From Pantoea septica (GTDB lineage: Bacteria > Pseudomonadota > Gammaproteobacteria > Enterobacterales > Enterobacteriaceae), in contig NZ_MLJJ01000001.1 in NCBI RefSeq assembly GCF_002095575.1, positions 62,001-126,000 on the forward strand: 64,000 bases of DNA, read 5' to 3'. The notes beneath the pieces were generated by a model. It did no database searches and was not told where the DNA came from. It worked only from the letters and a program-made list of their open reading frames with translations. Each line of letters starts with the position of its first letter. Positions within the stretch are counted from its first letter, which is position 1. This document shows positions 37,431 to 45,970 of the stretch, piece by piece. The translations under genes were made by a program, and so were the position numbers.

Positions 37431-39214
37431 TGGGCGTCTCCTTTGGCCAGGCGCACGACGATGGCGTTTTGCGGCAGGTCGCGGCTGTTCTCCGGCCAGG
37501 CGAAAATCGTTTCGCCTGGCTGCTCAGGCAGCGGCTGTCTGCTCTCGCCGATATTCAGCGCCAGCGACAGCGTGCCGGCAGGGAAGCGCCAGCTCACCTG
37601 AATAAAGCCTTCCTCGCTGTGCTCCACGCGGCCGGCGTGGCCGCCTGCGGTGGCGAGCAGCGGCACGATATGCTGCTGGCGCAGCGCCAGCAGGCGGCGC
37701 GACAGCGTCAGCCAGGCCTTGCCCTCGTCGCTCTGCGGCTTGCGCCAGTCGAGCTTCGAGCGGGTAAAGGTCTCTTCGGCGTTGGGATCGGGCACGCTTT
37801 CGCCTTCATGTCCGGCGTGACCGGCGAACTCCTTCGCGCGGCCTTCGCGCACCGCTTTGGCCAGATCGCCGTGAAAATCGGTAAAGAAGAGGAAGGGGTT
37901 AGTTTCGCCATACTCTTCGCCCATAAACAGCAGCGGAATATGCGGCGAGAGCAGCAGCGTGGCGAGCAGCACTTTATTGCGATCGGCGCCGATAAGGCTA
38001 ATTAGCCTTTCTCCCAGCGCGCGGTTGCCGACCTGGTCATGGTTCTGGATAAAATCGACGAAAGCCGCAGGCGGCTGGCCGCGGCTGTCGACGCCGCGCG
38101 CCTCGCCGCTGTGGGGCGAGACTTCGCCCTGATAAGCGAAACCTTCCGCCAGCACGCGGGCGACATATTTTTCCGGATGCGGCGTGAAGTCCTGGTAATA
38201 GGCATGGGTTTCGCCAGTGGCGAAGACGTGAACCGCGTTGTGGAAGTCGTCGTTCCATTCGCCGCTGAACAGCGGCGCGTTGCCTTGCTCATCGCGCGGA
38301 TGCAGGAACACCACGTTGCGGCTGTCTTCGGTGGTGAGATGGATCGGGCGGTCGGAAATCTCCGCGCGGATGCGCTCGGCGATCTCGATCAGCGCATGCT
38401 TCTCCGACGTATCTTCGATCTGGTCGATGGCGTCGAAGCGCAGGCCGTCGAGGCGGTACTCCTGCAGCCAGTAGAGCGGCGCCTCGACGATATAGCGGCG
38501 CGCCGCGTCGACGTCGTAGGCGATGCCTGCGCCCCAGGGCGTCACGCGCTCTTTGTGGAAAAAGTCCGGCGCCAGCAGCGGCAGGTAGTTGCCTTCCGGA
38601 CCGAAGTGGTTCAGCACGATATCCAGCACCACCGAAAGGCCGTGACCGTGCGCGGCGTCGATAAAGGCTTTAAAGTCGTCAGGCGTGCCGTAGGCGGCGT
38701 GCGGCGCATAGAGCAGCACGCCGTCGTAGCCCCAGCCGCGGTTGCCGCCGAACTGCGATACCGGCAGCACCTCAATCATGGTAATGCCGAGCTCCGCCAG
38801 CCAGGGCAGCTTTTCAATCGCCGCCTGGAAGGTGCCTTCCGGGGTAAAGGTGCCGATATGCAACTCATAGACCACGCTCTCTTCCCAGGGGCGACCTTGC
38901 CACGCCTGATGCTGCCAGGCGTAGCGCGTGGGATCCACCACCAGCGACGGGCCGTTAACCTCATCTTTTTGCGCGCGCGAGGCGGGATCGGGCACGACGG
39001 TGCCGTCGGCCAGCACAAAATTATATTCGCTGCCGGGCGCGACGCCGGTCGAGCGCAGTTCAAACCAGCCATCTTCGGCGGGGCGCATTGGCGTATCTTT
39101 GCCGTCAAGGCGCAGGCTTACGCTGTGTTGACCGGGGGCCCAGAGACGAAAGCGGACCGCATCGTTGGCGACATATTCAGCGCCCCAGCTTTTGGTAAAT
39201 GATGCTGACTCCAT
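37427..39214 (-). CDS. treZ: Maltooligosyl trehalose trehalohydrolase TreZ
   Basis: Releases trehalose from the maltooligosyl-trehalose made by TreY. The 595-aa protein has an N-terminal beta-sandwich (VRFRLWAPGQHSVSLRLDG), then a GH13 barrel with VVLDIVLNHFGPEGNY, GLRFDAIDQIED, LTTEDSRNV and DFIQNHDQVGNRA. GAGG lies 7 bases before ATG 39214. First gene of the operon; its promoter lies in the ~370-base gap shared with the divergent sugar porter. Trehalose protects against drying and osmotic stress. Confidence 0.95.
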   Translation of the reverse strand: MESASFTKSWGAEYVANDAVRFRLWAPGQHSVSLRLDGKDTPMRPAEDGWFELRSTGVAPGSEYNFVLADGTVVPDPASRAQKDEVNGPSLVVDPTRYAWQHQAWQGRPWEESVVYELHIGTFTPEGTFQAAIEKLPWLAELGITMIEVLPVSQFGGNRGWGYDGVLLYAPHAAYGTPDDFKAFIDAAHGHGLSVVLDIVLNHFGPEGNYLPLLAPDFFHKERVTPWGAGIAYDVDAARRYIVEAPLYWLQEYRLDGLRFDAIDQIEDTSEKHALIEIAERIRAEISDRPIHLTTEDSRNVVFLHPRDEQGNAPLFSGEWNDDFHNAVHVFATGETHAYYQDFTPHPEKYVARVLAEGFAYQGEVSPHSGEARGVDSRGQPPAAFVDFIQNHDQVGNRALGERLISLIGADRNKVLLATLLLSPHIPLLFMGEEYGETNPFLFFTDFHGDLAKAVREGRAKEFAGHAGHEGESVPDPNAEETFTRSKLDWRKPQSDEGKAWLTLSRRLLALRQQHIVPLLATAGGHAGRVEHSEEGFIQVSWRFPAGTLSLALNIGESRQPLPEQPGETIFAWPENSRDLPQNAIVVRLAKGDAQ

Positions 39215-39509
39215 TCAATAACCTCGTCTGAATCAAATGTGATCGATAAACCACACCGCGCGGCCCAGGTCCGGCGATGCAGGCAACAAAAGGTAAGACG
39301 GAAACGTATCTGACACGTCGTTGGCGGAGAGCGCGCGCCAGCCGCCACGGGATGCGGGGGGTGGCGCAACCGGCTCTCTACGACGCCATACGAAAATCAA
39401 TCATAGTCCACGCTGGAAGAGTTGCCGGAGCGGGGCGCAGCGCGGAAGCGGCTATGGCGGCGCATGGCGGGAAAATTAGGTGATGTCCGTCACAAATCAA
39501 AAAGTGCAT

Positions 39510-39516
39510 CTATACT
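39510..39516 (+). promoter_or_regulatory. Sigma-S-like -10 element upstream of the sugar porter
   Basis: CTATACT, the preferred -10 of sigma-S polymerase, with a predicted start near 39523, ~60 bases before the GTG start. The remainder of the 39215-39582 gap, shared with treZ, shows no other recognisable element. Confidence 0.5.
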
Positions 39517-39582
39517 TGTTAATCTTGCCTGGGTTGGTGAAATTATACGCAAATTCAGGGTGTTAAAACTCATGGAGTGAAT

Positions 39583-41037
39583 GTGGAGCAGAATAAACCT
39601 GAATCAAACGACAGCAGCGCGCCGTCGGCCGATACCGTGCGCCAGCGGCTCTTTTTTGTGGTGCTGGTGGCGACCATGGGCGCGCTCGCCTTTGGCTACG
39701 ACACCGGCATTATTTCCGGCGCGCTGCCCTATATGACGCTGCCGCCCGCGCAGGGCGGTCTCGACCTCACCCCGTTCACCGAAGGGCTGGTGACTTCCTC
39801 TTTGATTTTCGGCGCCGCGGCCGGCGCGTTTCTCAGCGGCTATGTCTCGGATCGCTTCGGCCGCCGCATCACCCTGCGCAGCCTGGCGCTGGTCTTCGTC
39901 GCCGGCGCTATCGGCACCGCCATTGCGCCTAACGTCGAGATCATGGTCGCGATGCGACTGCTGCTCGGCATCGCAGTCGGCGGCGGCTCCTCTACCGTAC
40001 CGGTGTTTATCGCCGAGATCGCGGGGCCGCGCCATCGCGCGCCGCTGGTGAGCCGCAACGAGCTCATGATCGTCTCCGGCCAGCTGCTCGCCTATGTGGT
40101 CAGCGCGCTGATGAGCTACCTGCTGCACGATCCGAAAATGTGGCGCTATATGCTGGCGCTGGCGATGATCCCCGGCACGCTGCTGTTTATCGGCACCTTC
40201 TTCGTTCCCGCCTCGCCGCACTGGCTGGTGGCGGAAGGGCGCATCAAAGAGGCGATGCGCGTGATGAAGAAGCTGCGCGAAACGCCGCGCGAGGTGCGCA
40301 AAGAGATGGCGGAGATGCGCAAACAGGCGCGCGCAGCGGAGCGCGGCCCGTCGGCTGGCGAGCTGCTGCGCGAGAAATGGGTGGTGCGTCTGCTGCTGCT
40401 CGGCGCCGGCATGGGCATCGTTATTCAGTTCACCGGCGTTAACGCCTTTATGTACTACACGCCGATTATTCTGAAAACCACCGGCATGGGCACCAGCGCC
40501 TCTATCGCTGCCACCATCGGCAACGGCGTGGTGTCGGTGCTGGCGGTAATGGCCGGGATCCGCGCGGTAGGGCGCTTCGGCCGCCGTCCGATGCTGATGA
40601 CCGGGCTGTGCGTGGTGATCGCGGCGCAGCTGGCGCTGGGCGCGGTGCTGGTCTTTATGCCGCAGAACATGACGCAGAGCCTGCTGGCGCTCGCCTGCAT
40701 CATGCTGTTCCTGTTCTTTATGCAGATGTGCATCTCGCCAGTCTACTGGCTGCTGATGTCGGAGCTGTTCCCGATGAAAGTGCGCGGCGTGCTGACCGGC
40801 ACCGCCGTCTCTTTCCAGTGGATCTGCAACGCGGCCGTCGCCTTCGCCTTTCCGCCGCTGCTGGCGCTGGCGGGCAACAGCACCTTCTTTATTTTCGCGG
40901 CGATTAACGTAGCGTCGCTGGCGTTTGTGGCGCTGATGCTGCCGGAGACGCGCGGCAAATCGCTGGAGCAGATCGAAACCCTGATGCGCGAGCGTTTCGG
41001 CGAAACGGATAAAGCCGCCGCCAGCGACGCTGCATAA
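39583..41037 (+). CDS. Sugar-porter family MFS transporter
   Basis: Proton-linked sugar (or polyol) importer of the GalP/XylE/IolT type with 12 membrane helices. Family motifs are seen: FGYDTGIISGALPYM (helix 1), SDRFGRRI, the sugar-porter PASPHWLVAEGR at the central loop, QFTGVNAFMYYTP in helix 7, and PETRGKSLEQIE at the end. Start GTG 39583 has GGAG 5 bases before it; GTG 39577 is also in frame. Divergent from treZ, so its substrate may be a glucose-type sugar, but that is inference. Confidence 0.88.
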   Translation: MEQNKPESNDSSAPSADTVRQRLFFVVLVATMGALAFGYDTGIISGALPYMTLPPAQGGLDLTPFTEGLVTSSLIFGAAAGAFLSGYVSDRFGRRITLRSLALVFVAGAIGTAIAPNVEIMVAMRLLLGIAVGGGSSTVPVFIAEIAGPRHRAPLVSRNELMIVSGQLLAYVVSALMSYLLHDPKMWRYMLALAMIPGTLLFIGTFFVPASPHWLVAEGRIKEAMRVMKKLRETPREVRKEMAEMRKQARAAERGPSAGELLREKWVVRLLLLGAGMGIVIQFTGVNAFMYYTPIILKTTGMGTSASIAATIGNGVVSVLAVMAGIRAVGRFGRRPMLMTGLCVVIAAQLALGAVLVFMPQNMTQSLLALACIMLFLFFMQMCISPVYWLLMSELFPMKVRGVLTGTAVSFQWICNAAVAFAFPPLLALAGNSTFFIFAAINVASLAFVALMLPETRGKSLEQIETLMRERFGETDKAAASDAA

Positions 41038-41134
41038 GCGCAGGCTGCGGATTATCCCGCTGATAATCCGCAGCTATCACACCAAATACTATTACCGTCT
41101 GGCGGCCGATGCGCCGTCCGGGAATAATCTCAGC

Positions 41135-41392
41135 ATGGCTACTTATCGAATCAAAGTGGGATTTCATAATCCCTCCGCGCTGACCTTCCGGGAGCTGGAT
41201 GTGATTCTGGCTGAAGCGTCATTCCGCGCCGCGCAGTCACAGCGCGCCGGCGTCCGTTATTTCACGGAGTATGAATATGAGTCGGAGGGCGATCTCTGTT
41301 CGGTGTGCGCGCTGGCCTATAGCCACGCCTGCAAAGTGAGGAAATGTCCGCTGGTGCTGGTGGAGATGCAAAAGGCCGAGGCAGGCGTCTAA
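41135..41392 (+). CDS. Small cysteine-containing protein, unknown
   Basis: 85-aa protein, MATYRIKVGFHNPSALTFRE, with four cysteines in the second half (CSVCALAYSHACKVRKC), arranged like a small metal site. No signal peptide and no clear ribosome site. Not assignable to a family. It lies between the sugar porter and the convergent 95-aa gene. GC content matches the neighbours. Confidence 0.45.
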   Translation: MATYRIKVGFHNPSALTFRELDVILAEASFRAAQSQRAGVRYFTEYEYESEGDLCSVCALAYSHACKVRKCPLVLVEMQKAEAGV

Positions 41393-41419
41393 TCGACACT
41401 GACGCCGCGCCTCGGGCGG

Positions 41420-41707
41420 TTACAGCAGTTCGTCGGCCTGAATCGGCTGCGCATGCCAGCGCTCGACCGCCTGTTTGACCTCATCCTCGCTGGGGTTCTC
41501 TTCCGTCGCCACGTTGTAGCGTTTGCCGTCCACCGCGACCACCGTGACCGGCAGCACATAGCGCTGCAGCTCCTCGCGATTCGGCGAAGTGCTGCTCTCG
41601 GTCTCTTCAGGCGCTTTGATCTCAACCTCGACCTCTACCTGGCCCGCTGCAAAGCTTTTGACTTCGCCGTGATAGCCGGCGCCGAAAATCAGATAATCCT
41701 GGTTCAT
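41420..41707 (-). CDS. Small acidic protein, unknown (95 aa)
   Basis: Starts MNQDYLIFGAGYHGEVKSFA at 41707 after AGGAGAG. It has an N-terminal beta-rich part, an acidic middle (EIKAPEETESSTSPN), then VTVVAVDGKRYNVATEENPS and a C-terminal helix. No motif recognised. It follows the SDR gene on the same strand (54-base gap), so it is probably co-transcribed. Confidence 0.6.
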   Translation of the reverse strand: MNQDYLIFGAGYHGEVKSFAAGQVEVEVEIKAPEETESSTSPNREELQRYVLPVTVVAVDGKRYNVATEENPSEDEVKQAVERWHAQPIQADELL

Positions 41708-41760
41708 AGTCTCTCCTGAGGGTGAGCGGCATCGCACAGCGCGATGCCGTCGGTGGCGCG

Positions 41761-42525
41761 TTATGCCTGTTTCGGCTGTCCGTTCGAGGCGGTAATGCCG
41801 CCGTCGACCGGCAGGTTGACGCCGGTGATATAGCGCGCGTCGTCGCTGGCGATAAACAGCACCGCGCTGGCGATATCGTCCGGCTCGCCGGCGCGACGCA
41901 GCGCGATGCGGTCATAGAAGCGTTCCATCAGCGCCTCGTCGTCTTTCATCTCTTCAGTCAGGTCGGTGAAGGTCAGGCCGGGACAGATGGCGTTGACGCG
42001 CACGCCGTCGGCGCCGTAATCCATCGCCAGCGAACGGGTAAAGTTGGTCACCGCGCCTTTCGCCGCGTTATAGACGCTCATGCCCCAGTCGCCGCCAAGG
42101 CCGGAAACCGAAGAGATATTGACCACGTTGCCCTGGGTTTTCAGCAGGTCGGGCATAAAGTGGTGAATACAGTAGTAAACGCCGTCAAGATCGACCTTCA
42201 TCAGCTTATGCCAGTCGTCCGGCTGCACTTCGTGAATGCGGCCCTGCACCACGCTGCCCGCGTTGTTGACGAGCACGTCGACGCGCCCGTACTTCTCCGC
42301 CACGCGATCGCGCAGCGCTTTGACCTGATCGACCTCCGCGACGTCGCACGGCGCCACCAGATGATCGCCTGACGTCAGCATCGCCAGCGTCTTCTGCAGC
42401 TTCTCTTCGGTTCGGCCGACCAGCACCACGGCGGCGCCTTCACGGGAAAACTGTTTCGCCGTAGCCTGACCAATACCCGATCCCGCCCCGGTGACAACGA
42501 CTACTTTTCCTGTAAATCTCGACAT
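41761..42525 (-). CDS. Short-chain dehydrogenase/reductase (SDR)
   Basis: NAD(P)-dependent oxidoreductase of the classical SDR type, 254 aa. It shows TGAGSGIG (cofactor loop, about 12-19), DVLVNNAGS, the catalytic Ser in VNISSVSGLGG, Tyr and Lys in YNAAKGAVTNF, then NAICPGLTFTDLT. GR at the end of strand 2 (VLVGRTEEK) favours NADP over NAD. Substrate unknown. Divergent from the FAD monooxygenase gene. Confidence 0.9.
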   Translation of the reverse strand: MSRFTGKVVVVTGAGSGIGQATAKQFSREGAAVVLVGRTEEKLQKTLAMLTSGDHLVAPCDVAEVDQVKALRDRVAEKYGRVDVLVNNAGSVVQGRIHEVQPDDWHKLMKVDLDGVYYCIHHFMPDLLKTQGNVVNISSVSGLGGDWGMSVYNAAKGAVTNFTRSLAMDYGADGVRVNAICPGLTFTDLTEEMKDDEALMERFYDRIALRRAGEPDDIASAVLFIASDDARYITGVNLPVDGGITASNGQPKQA

Positions 42526-42676
42526 GTTTTCTCCTTATGGTGGGATGACAGACATTACCTTTAAGCCTGGCAGCCAGATGGGATCGTTCAAGCCAGACGG
42601 CAATATCCCTGCAATAAGTCTGTATTTTATGGCTGACAGCTGGCCTACACTGTCAGGCACTAACCGAGGAGTGACC

Positions 42677-43879
42677 ATGCCATCACAGACGCTTTCCGCT
42701 GACTGCTGCATCGTCGGCGGCGGTCCGGCGGGCCTGATGACCGGCTACCTGCTGGCGCGCGCGGGCCTGCAGGTCGTCGTTATTGAAAAACACGCCGATT
42801 TTCTGCGTGATTTTCGCGGCGACACCATTCATCCCTCCACGCTGGAGGTGATGCACCATCTGGGCCTGCTGGATAAGCTGCTGGCGCTGCCGCATCAGCG
42901 CGCCGAAAAGCTGCAGGCGGAAATGGGCGGAGAGGAGGTGACGATGGCCGATTTCTCGCGCCTGCCGGTGCGCTGCCGCTTTATCGCCTTTATGCCGCAG
43001 TGGGATTTTCTTAACTTTCTCGCCGACCAGTGCGCCGCCTTTCCCGGCTTCAGGCTGTTGACCTCGACCAGGCTCAGCGAGCTGATCGTCGAGCAGGAGC
43101 GGGTGTGCGGCGTCACCGCGCTGCGCGACGGCCAGCCGCTGACCATCCGCGCGCAGCTGGTAATCGGCGCCGACGGGCGGCATTCGGCGGTCAGGGCGCA
43201 GGCGGGGCTGACCAGCCGCGCCTTCGGCACGCCGCGCGACGTGATCTGGTTTCGGCTCGACAAGCAGCCTGAAGATCCTGAGATGGGCACCGGCCACAGC
43301 GGCCCGCGCAACAACTTTATCGTTATCGATCGCGGCGACTACTGGCAGTGCGGCTTCACTATCGAGAAAGGGGAGTTTGAGGCGCTGCAGCGCGACGGGC
43401 TGGCGGCGCTGAAGCAGCGCATCGCCGCGGTGTCGCCGTTCCACGCCGGCCGGCTGGAGACCCTCGACGACTGGTCGCAGGTCCGGCTGCTGTCGATTCG
43501 TATCGACCGGCTGGATAAGTGGATGAGGCCGGGACTGCTCTGCATCGGCGATGCGGCGCACGCCATGTCGCCTATCGGCGGGGTCGGCGTCAACCTGGCG
43601 ATCCAGGATGCGGTGGCCGCCGCCAACCTGCTGACCCGGCCGCTGCAGCGCGGCAGGGTCACGCTGCGCGATCTGGCCCGGGTGCAGAAACGCCGCCAGT
43701 TTCCCACCGTCGCCACCCAGTTTTTGCAGATCAAAATGAGCCGTAAACGGCCGGGCGGCGGCGGGAAAAACCCGATGCCGGGCATGCTGCGCAAATGGCC
43801 GTTCCTGCGCTTTGTCTTTGGACGGCTGCTCGGCATGGGGTTTCGCATGGAAAAACCGCGCCGCTTTGCGGCGCGCTGA
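42677..43879 (+). CDS. FAD-dependent aromatic-type monooxygenase/oxidoreductase
   Basis: 400-aa flavoprotein of the p-hydroxybenzoate hydroxylase/UbiH class. Dinucleotide motif CCIVGGGPAGLMTGYLLARAG (about 9-29), DG motif VIGADGRHSAVR, and the second FAD motif CIGDAAHAMSPIGGVGVNLA (about 281-300). ATG 42677 has GAGG upstream. Substrate unknown; placement opposite an SDR gene suggests small-molecule oxidation or detoxification. Confidence 0.88.
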   Translation: MPSQTLSADCCIVGGGPAGLMTGYLLARAGLQVVVIEKHADFLRDFRGDTIHPSTLEVMHHLGLLDKLLALPHQRAEKLQAEMGGEEVTMADFSRLPVRCRFIAFMPQWDFLNFLADQCAAFPGFRLLTSTRLSELIVEQERVCGVTALRDGQPLTIRAQLVIGADGRHSAVRAQAGLTSRAFGTPRDVIWFRLDKQPEDPEMGTGHSGPRNNFIVIDRGDYWQCGFTIEKGEFEALQRDGLAALKQRIAAVSPFHAGRLETLDDWSQVRLLSIRIDRLDKWMRPGLLCIGDAAHAMSPIGGVGVNLAIQDAVAAANLLTRPLQRGRVTLRDLARVQKRRQFPTVATQFLQIKMSRKRPGGGGKNPMPGMLRKWPFLRFVFGRLLGMGFRMEKPRRFAAR

Positions 43880-43900
43880 GGCCGAACGCGCGTCGCAATC

Positions 43901-43908
43901 CTATACTT
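43901..43908 (+). promoter_or_regulatory. Sigma-S-like -10 element upstream of MHS transporter
   Basis: CTATACTT, 35 bases before GTG 43943, identical in eight bases to the element preceding the sugar porter at 39510. TSS would be near 43914. Confidence 0.5.
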
Positions 43909-43942
43909 GACCCATTAAAAGGTCCGTCACCAGGATACGCCT

Positions 43943-45223
43943 GTGGAAAACCCTCAACTGCTGGCGCAGCGTCAGCGACGCGCGTTGATAGCCGGTTCGG
44001 TCGGCAACTTTATCGAATGGTATGAGTTCGCCGTTTACGGCTTTCTCGCGACGCTCATCGCGCAGAATTTCTTTCAGCTGCACGGCGCATCGGCGCTCAG
44101 CAGCCTGATCCTGACCTACGCCTCCTTCGCCATCGCCTTTTTCTTTCGTCCGCTGGGCGCGGTCATCTTCGGCCGCATCGGTGACCGGATCGGCCGTAAG
44201 CCAACGCTGATCGCGGTGCTGCTGCTGATGACGCTGGCGACCACGCTGATTGGCCTGGCGCCAACCAGCGCCACGCTGGGCATCGCCGCGCCGCTGATCC
44301 TCACCGGATTGCGTATCCTGCAGGGGCTGTTCGCGGGCGGCGAGTATGGCGGCGCGGTGGCGCTGATGACCGAATTTGCGCCGCCGGGCAAGCGCGGGCT
44401 CTACGGCGCGTGGCAATCTTTTACCGTGGCGCTGGGCCTGCTGGCGGGCGCGGGGGTCGTAGCGCTGCTTTCGGGGCTGCTCAGCAGCGATGCGATGCTG
44501 GCCTGGGGCTGGCGCGTGCCTTTCCTGCTGGCGCTGCCGCTCGGGCTGATTGCGCTGTGGCTGCGGCTGAGCATGGAGGAGACGCCGAGCTTTATTCGCC
44601 AGCACCAGCAGCCCCGTCCGCAGGCGAGCGCCGCGCAGACGCTGAAAATTACCCTGCTGGCGATTGCGCGGGTGATGCTCTGGTCGGCGGCGGGCTATAC
44701 CTGGCTGGTGATTATGCCCAGCTATCTGCAGGCGGCGCTGCACGCTGGCTTCAATCAGGCGCTGCTGAGCGCGGTGGTTTCTAACCTGGGCTTTGCGGCC
44801 GCCATTTTGCCGGCCGGCTGGCTCAGCGATAAAATCGGCCGCCGCCGCGTGATGGTTACGGCCAGCGTCTTGCTGCTGCTGCTCGTGTTTCCGCTGCTCA
44901 ACCTGTTGCAGGCTGACAGCACCTCGACCGCGCTGCGCGCGCTGGTGGTGTTTATCGCCGGCGGCATTGTCGGCATGCTGGCGGGGCCAGGTCCGGCGAT
45001 GCTGGCGGAGATGTTTCCCACCCATGTGCGCTACACCGGGCTGGGCCTCGCCTATTCGCTGTCGAACGCCATCTTTTCCGGCTGCGCTGGCCTGATTATC
45101 ACTGGCCTGATGAAGCAGACCGGCAATCTTGATATCCCGGCCTGGTACGTGATGGCCACCGCGCTGGTCTCTATTCCGGCGCTGATGACGCTGAAAAGCA
45201 GTGATGCTCAGCAGCGGCTGTAG
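43943..45223 (+). CDS. MHS-family MFS transporter (KgtP/ProP/ShiA-like)
   Basis: 426-aa proton symporter of the metabolite:H+ symporter group with 12 helices. N-terminal IAGSVGNFIEWYEFAVYGFL and FGRIGDRIGRKPTL, then LFAGGEYGGAVALMTEFAPP, are the group's hallmarks; a second-half motif is LSDKIGRRRVMV. Start is GTG after AGGA. Substrates in the group include citrate, 2-oxoglutarate, proline/betaine and shikimate; the sequence does not let me choose. Confidence 0.88.
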   Translation: MENPQLLAQRQRRALIAGSVGNFIEWYEFAVYGFLATLIAQNFFQLHGASALSSLILTYASFAIAFFFRPLGAVIFGRIGDRIGRKPTLIAVLLLMTLATTLIGLAPTSATLGIAAPLILTGLRILQGLFAGGEYGGAVALMTEFAPPGKRGLYGAWQSFTVALGLLAGAGVVALLSGLLSSDAMLAWGWRVPFLLALPLGLIALWLRLSMEETPSFIRQHQQPRPQASAAQTLKITLLAIARVMLWSAAGYTWLVIMPSYLQAALHAGFNQALLSAVVSNLGFAAAILPAGWLSDKIGRRRVMVTASVLLLLLVFPLLNLLQADSTSTALRALVVFIAGGIVGMLAGPGPAMLAEMFPTHVRYTGLGLAYSLSNAIFSGCAGLIITGLMKQTGNLDIPAWYVMATALVSIPALMTLKSSDAQQRL

Positions 45224-45322
45224 CCGGGCGTGCTAAAAATCCGGGGTGGCACCCGCATAGAGCGGGTTGGCGCTGGCAGCAGCGTGGAAGAGAAGAACGG
45301 CGTGTCGCGGCAGAAGTAACTG

Positions 45323-45373
45323 ACGGGAAGGGACAGGCGTCCCTTCCCGTTCTTCCCGCATTATGCGGGAAGG
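45323..45373. terminator. Double hairpin between convergent genes
   Basis: Two adjacent perfect hairpins: ACGGGAAGGGAC-aggc-GTCCCTTCCCGT (45323-45350) and CTTCCCGCA-tta-TGCGGGAAG (45353-45373). They lie between the MHS transporter and the DUF883 gene that points toward it. No long T-run, but a two-way transcription stop is the likely role. Confidence 0.6.
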
Positions 45374-45382
45374 CGCGCTGGA

Positions 45383-45631
45383 TTATTTACGACCCAGCAG
45401 GAAGCCGATAAAGACGCCAACGCCAGCAGCGACCGCCAGACCGGCCAGCGGGTTGGACTGAACCTGGTCTTTGATGGTGTCTGCTGCGTCACGCGCAGCG
45501 TAGGTCGCCTGATTGGAATAACGACGCGCTGCACCGCGAACGCGATGACGCGGTGAATCAGTGGCTTCGCCCCATTGCTGCTCAGCGGCACCAGCAACTT
45601 CTTTAACGGTATCTTCGATTTTTCCTGACAT
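45383..45631 (-). CDS. DUF883/ElaB-type membrane-anchored stress protein
   Basis: 82-aa protein, MSGKIEDTVKEVAGAAEQQW, whose N-terminus is CsbD-like and whose C-terminal helix (LAGLAVAAGVGVFIGFLLGRK) is the single membrane anchor typical of DUF883 proteins (ElaB, YqjD, YgaM), some of which bind ribosomes in stationary phase. AAAGGAG precedes ATG. The two-part make-up (CsbD-like plus DUF883 anchor) is a little unusual. Confidence 0.85.
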   Translation of the reverse strand: MSGKIEDTVKEVAGAAEQQWGEATDSPRHRVRGAARRYSNQATYAARDAADTIKDQVQSNPLAGLAVAAGVGVFIGFLLGRK

Positions 45632-45712
45632 AGTTCGTCTCCTTTGAGTTGGCGTTCACTAAAAGCGTAGCAAAGCCCGGCGGTTATGCTGGATGCTTAC
45701 GCTTTTTTCATC

Positions 45713-45877
45713 CTATGACTGAGGCTGACCGACGGGGCCGCTGCCGCCCGGCGCGCCAGGGGGGTGTTGCCCGCCGGGCGCATGTGGCGGCGCTGGCGCG
45801 TCGTACGGACGCGGCGCGCAGGCCGTAACGGCGCACGCGCCGAGCCCGAGTAAAAAAATCATTACCAGCTGTTTCAC
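45713..45877 (-). CDS. Very small Pro/Gly-rich lipoprotein (54 aa)
   Basis: Short gene starting at GTG 45877: MKQLVMIFLLGLGACAVTAC, then PRPYDAPAPPHAPGGQHPPG and a GSGPVGQPQS end. A lipobox (VTAC) directly follows the hydrophobic segment; the mature part is mostly Pro, Gly and Ala, so presumably unfolded. A weak ribosome site (AGAAG) precedes it. Similar tiny Pro/Gly-rich lipoproteins are common in enterics and uncharacterised. Confidence 0.6.
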   Translation of the reverse strand: MKQLVMIFLLGLGACAVTACAPRPYDAPAPPHAPGGQHPPGAPGGSGPVGQPQS

Positions 45878-45970
45878 AGGCTTCTTTTGGCTAAAAAAAG
45901 AGCGGCTAAAAGCGTGGCGGGTGAATAGCCGGCGGGCAAACGAGGCGGCGGAGAGTAACCGGCCCGCTAT

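Noticed and set aside
32970-37601. Very long plus-strand frames opposite glgX, treY and treZ
   Set aside because: Antisense to three GH13 enzymes with all motifs in place; no motif in the reversed frames.
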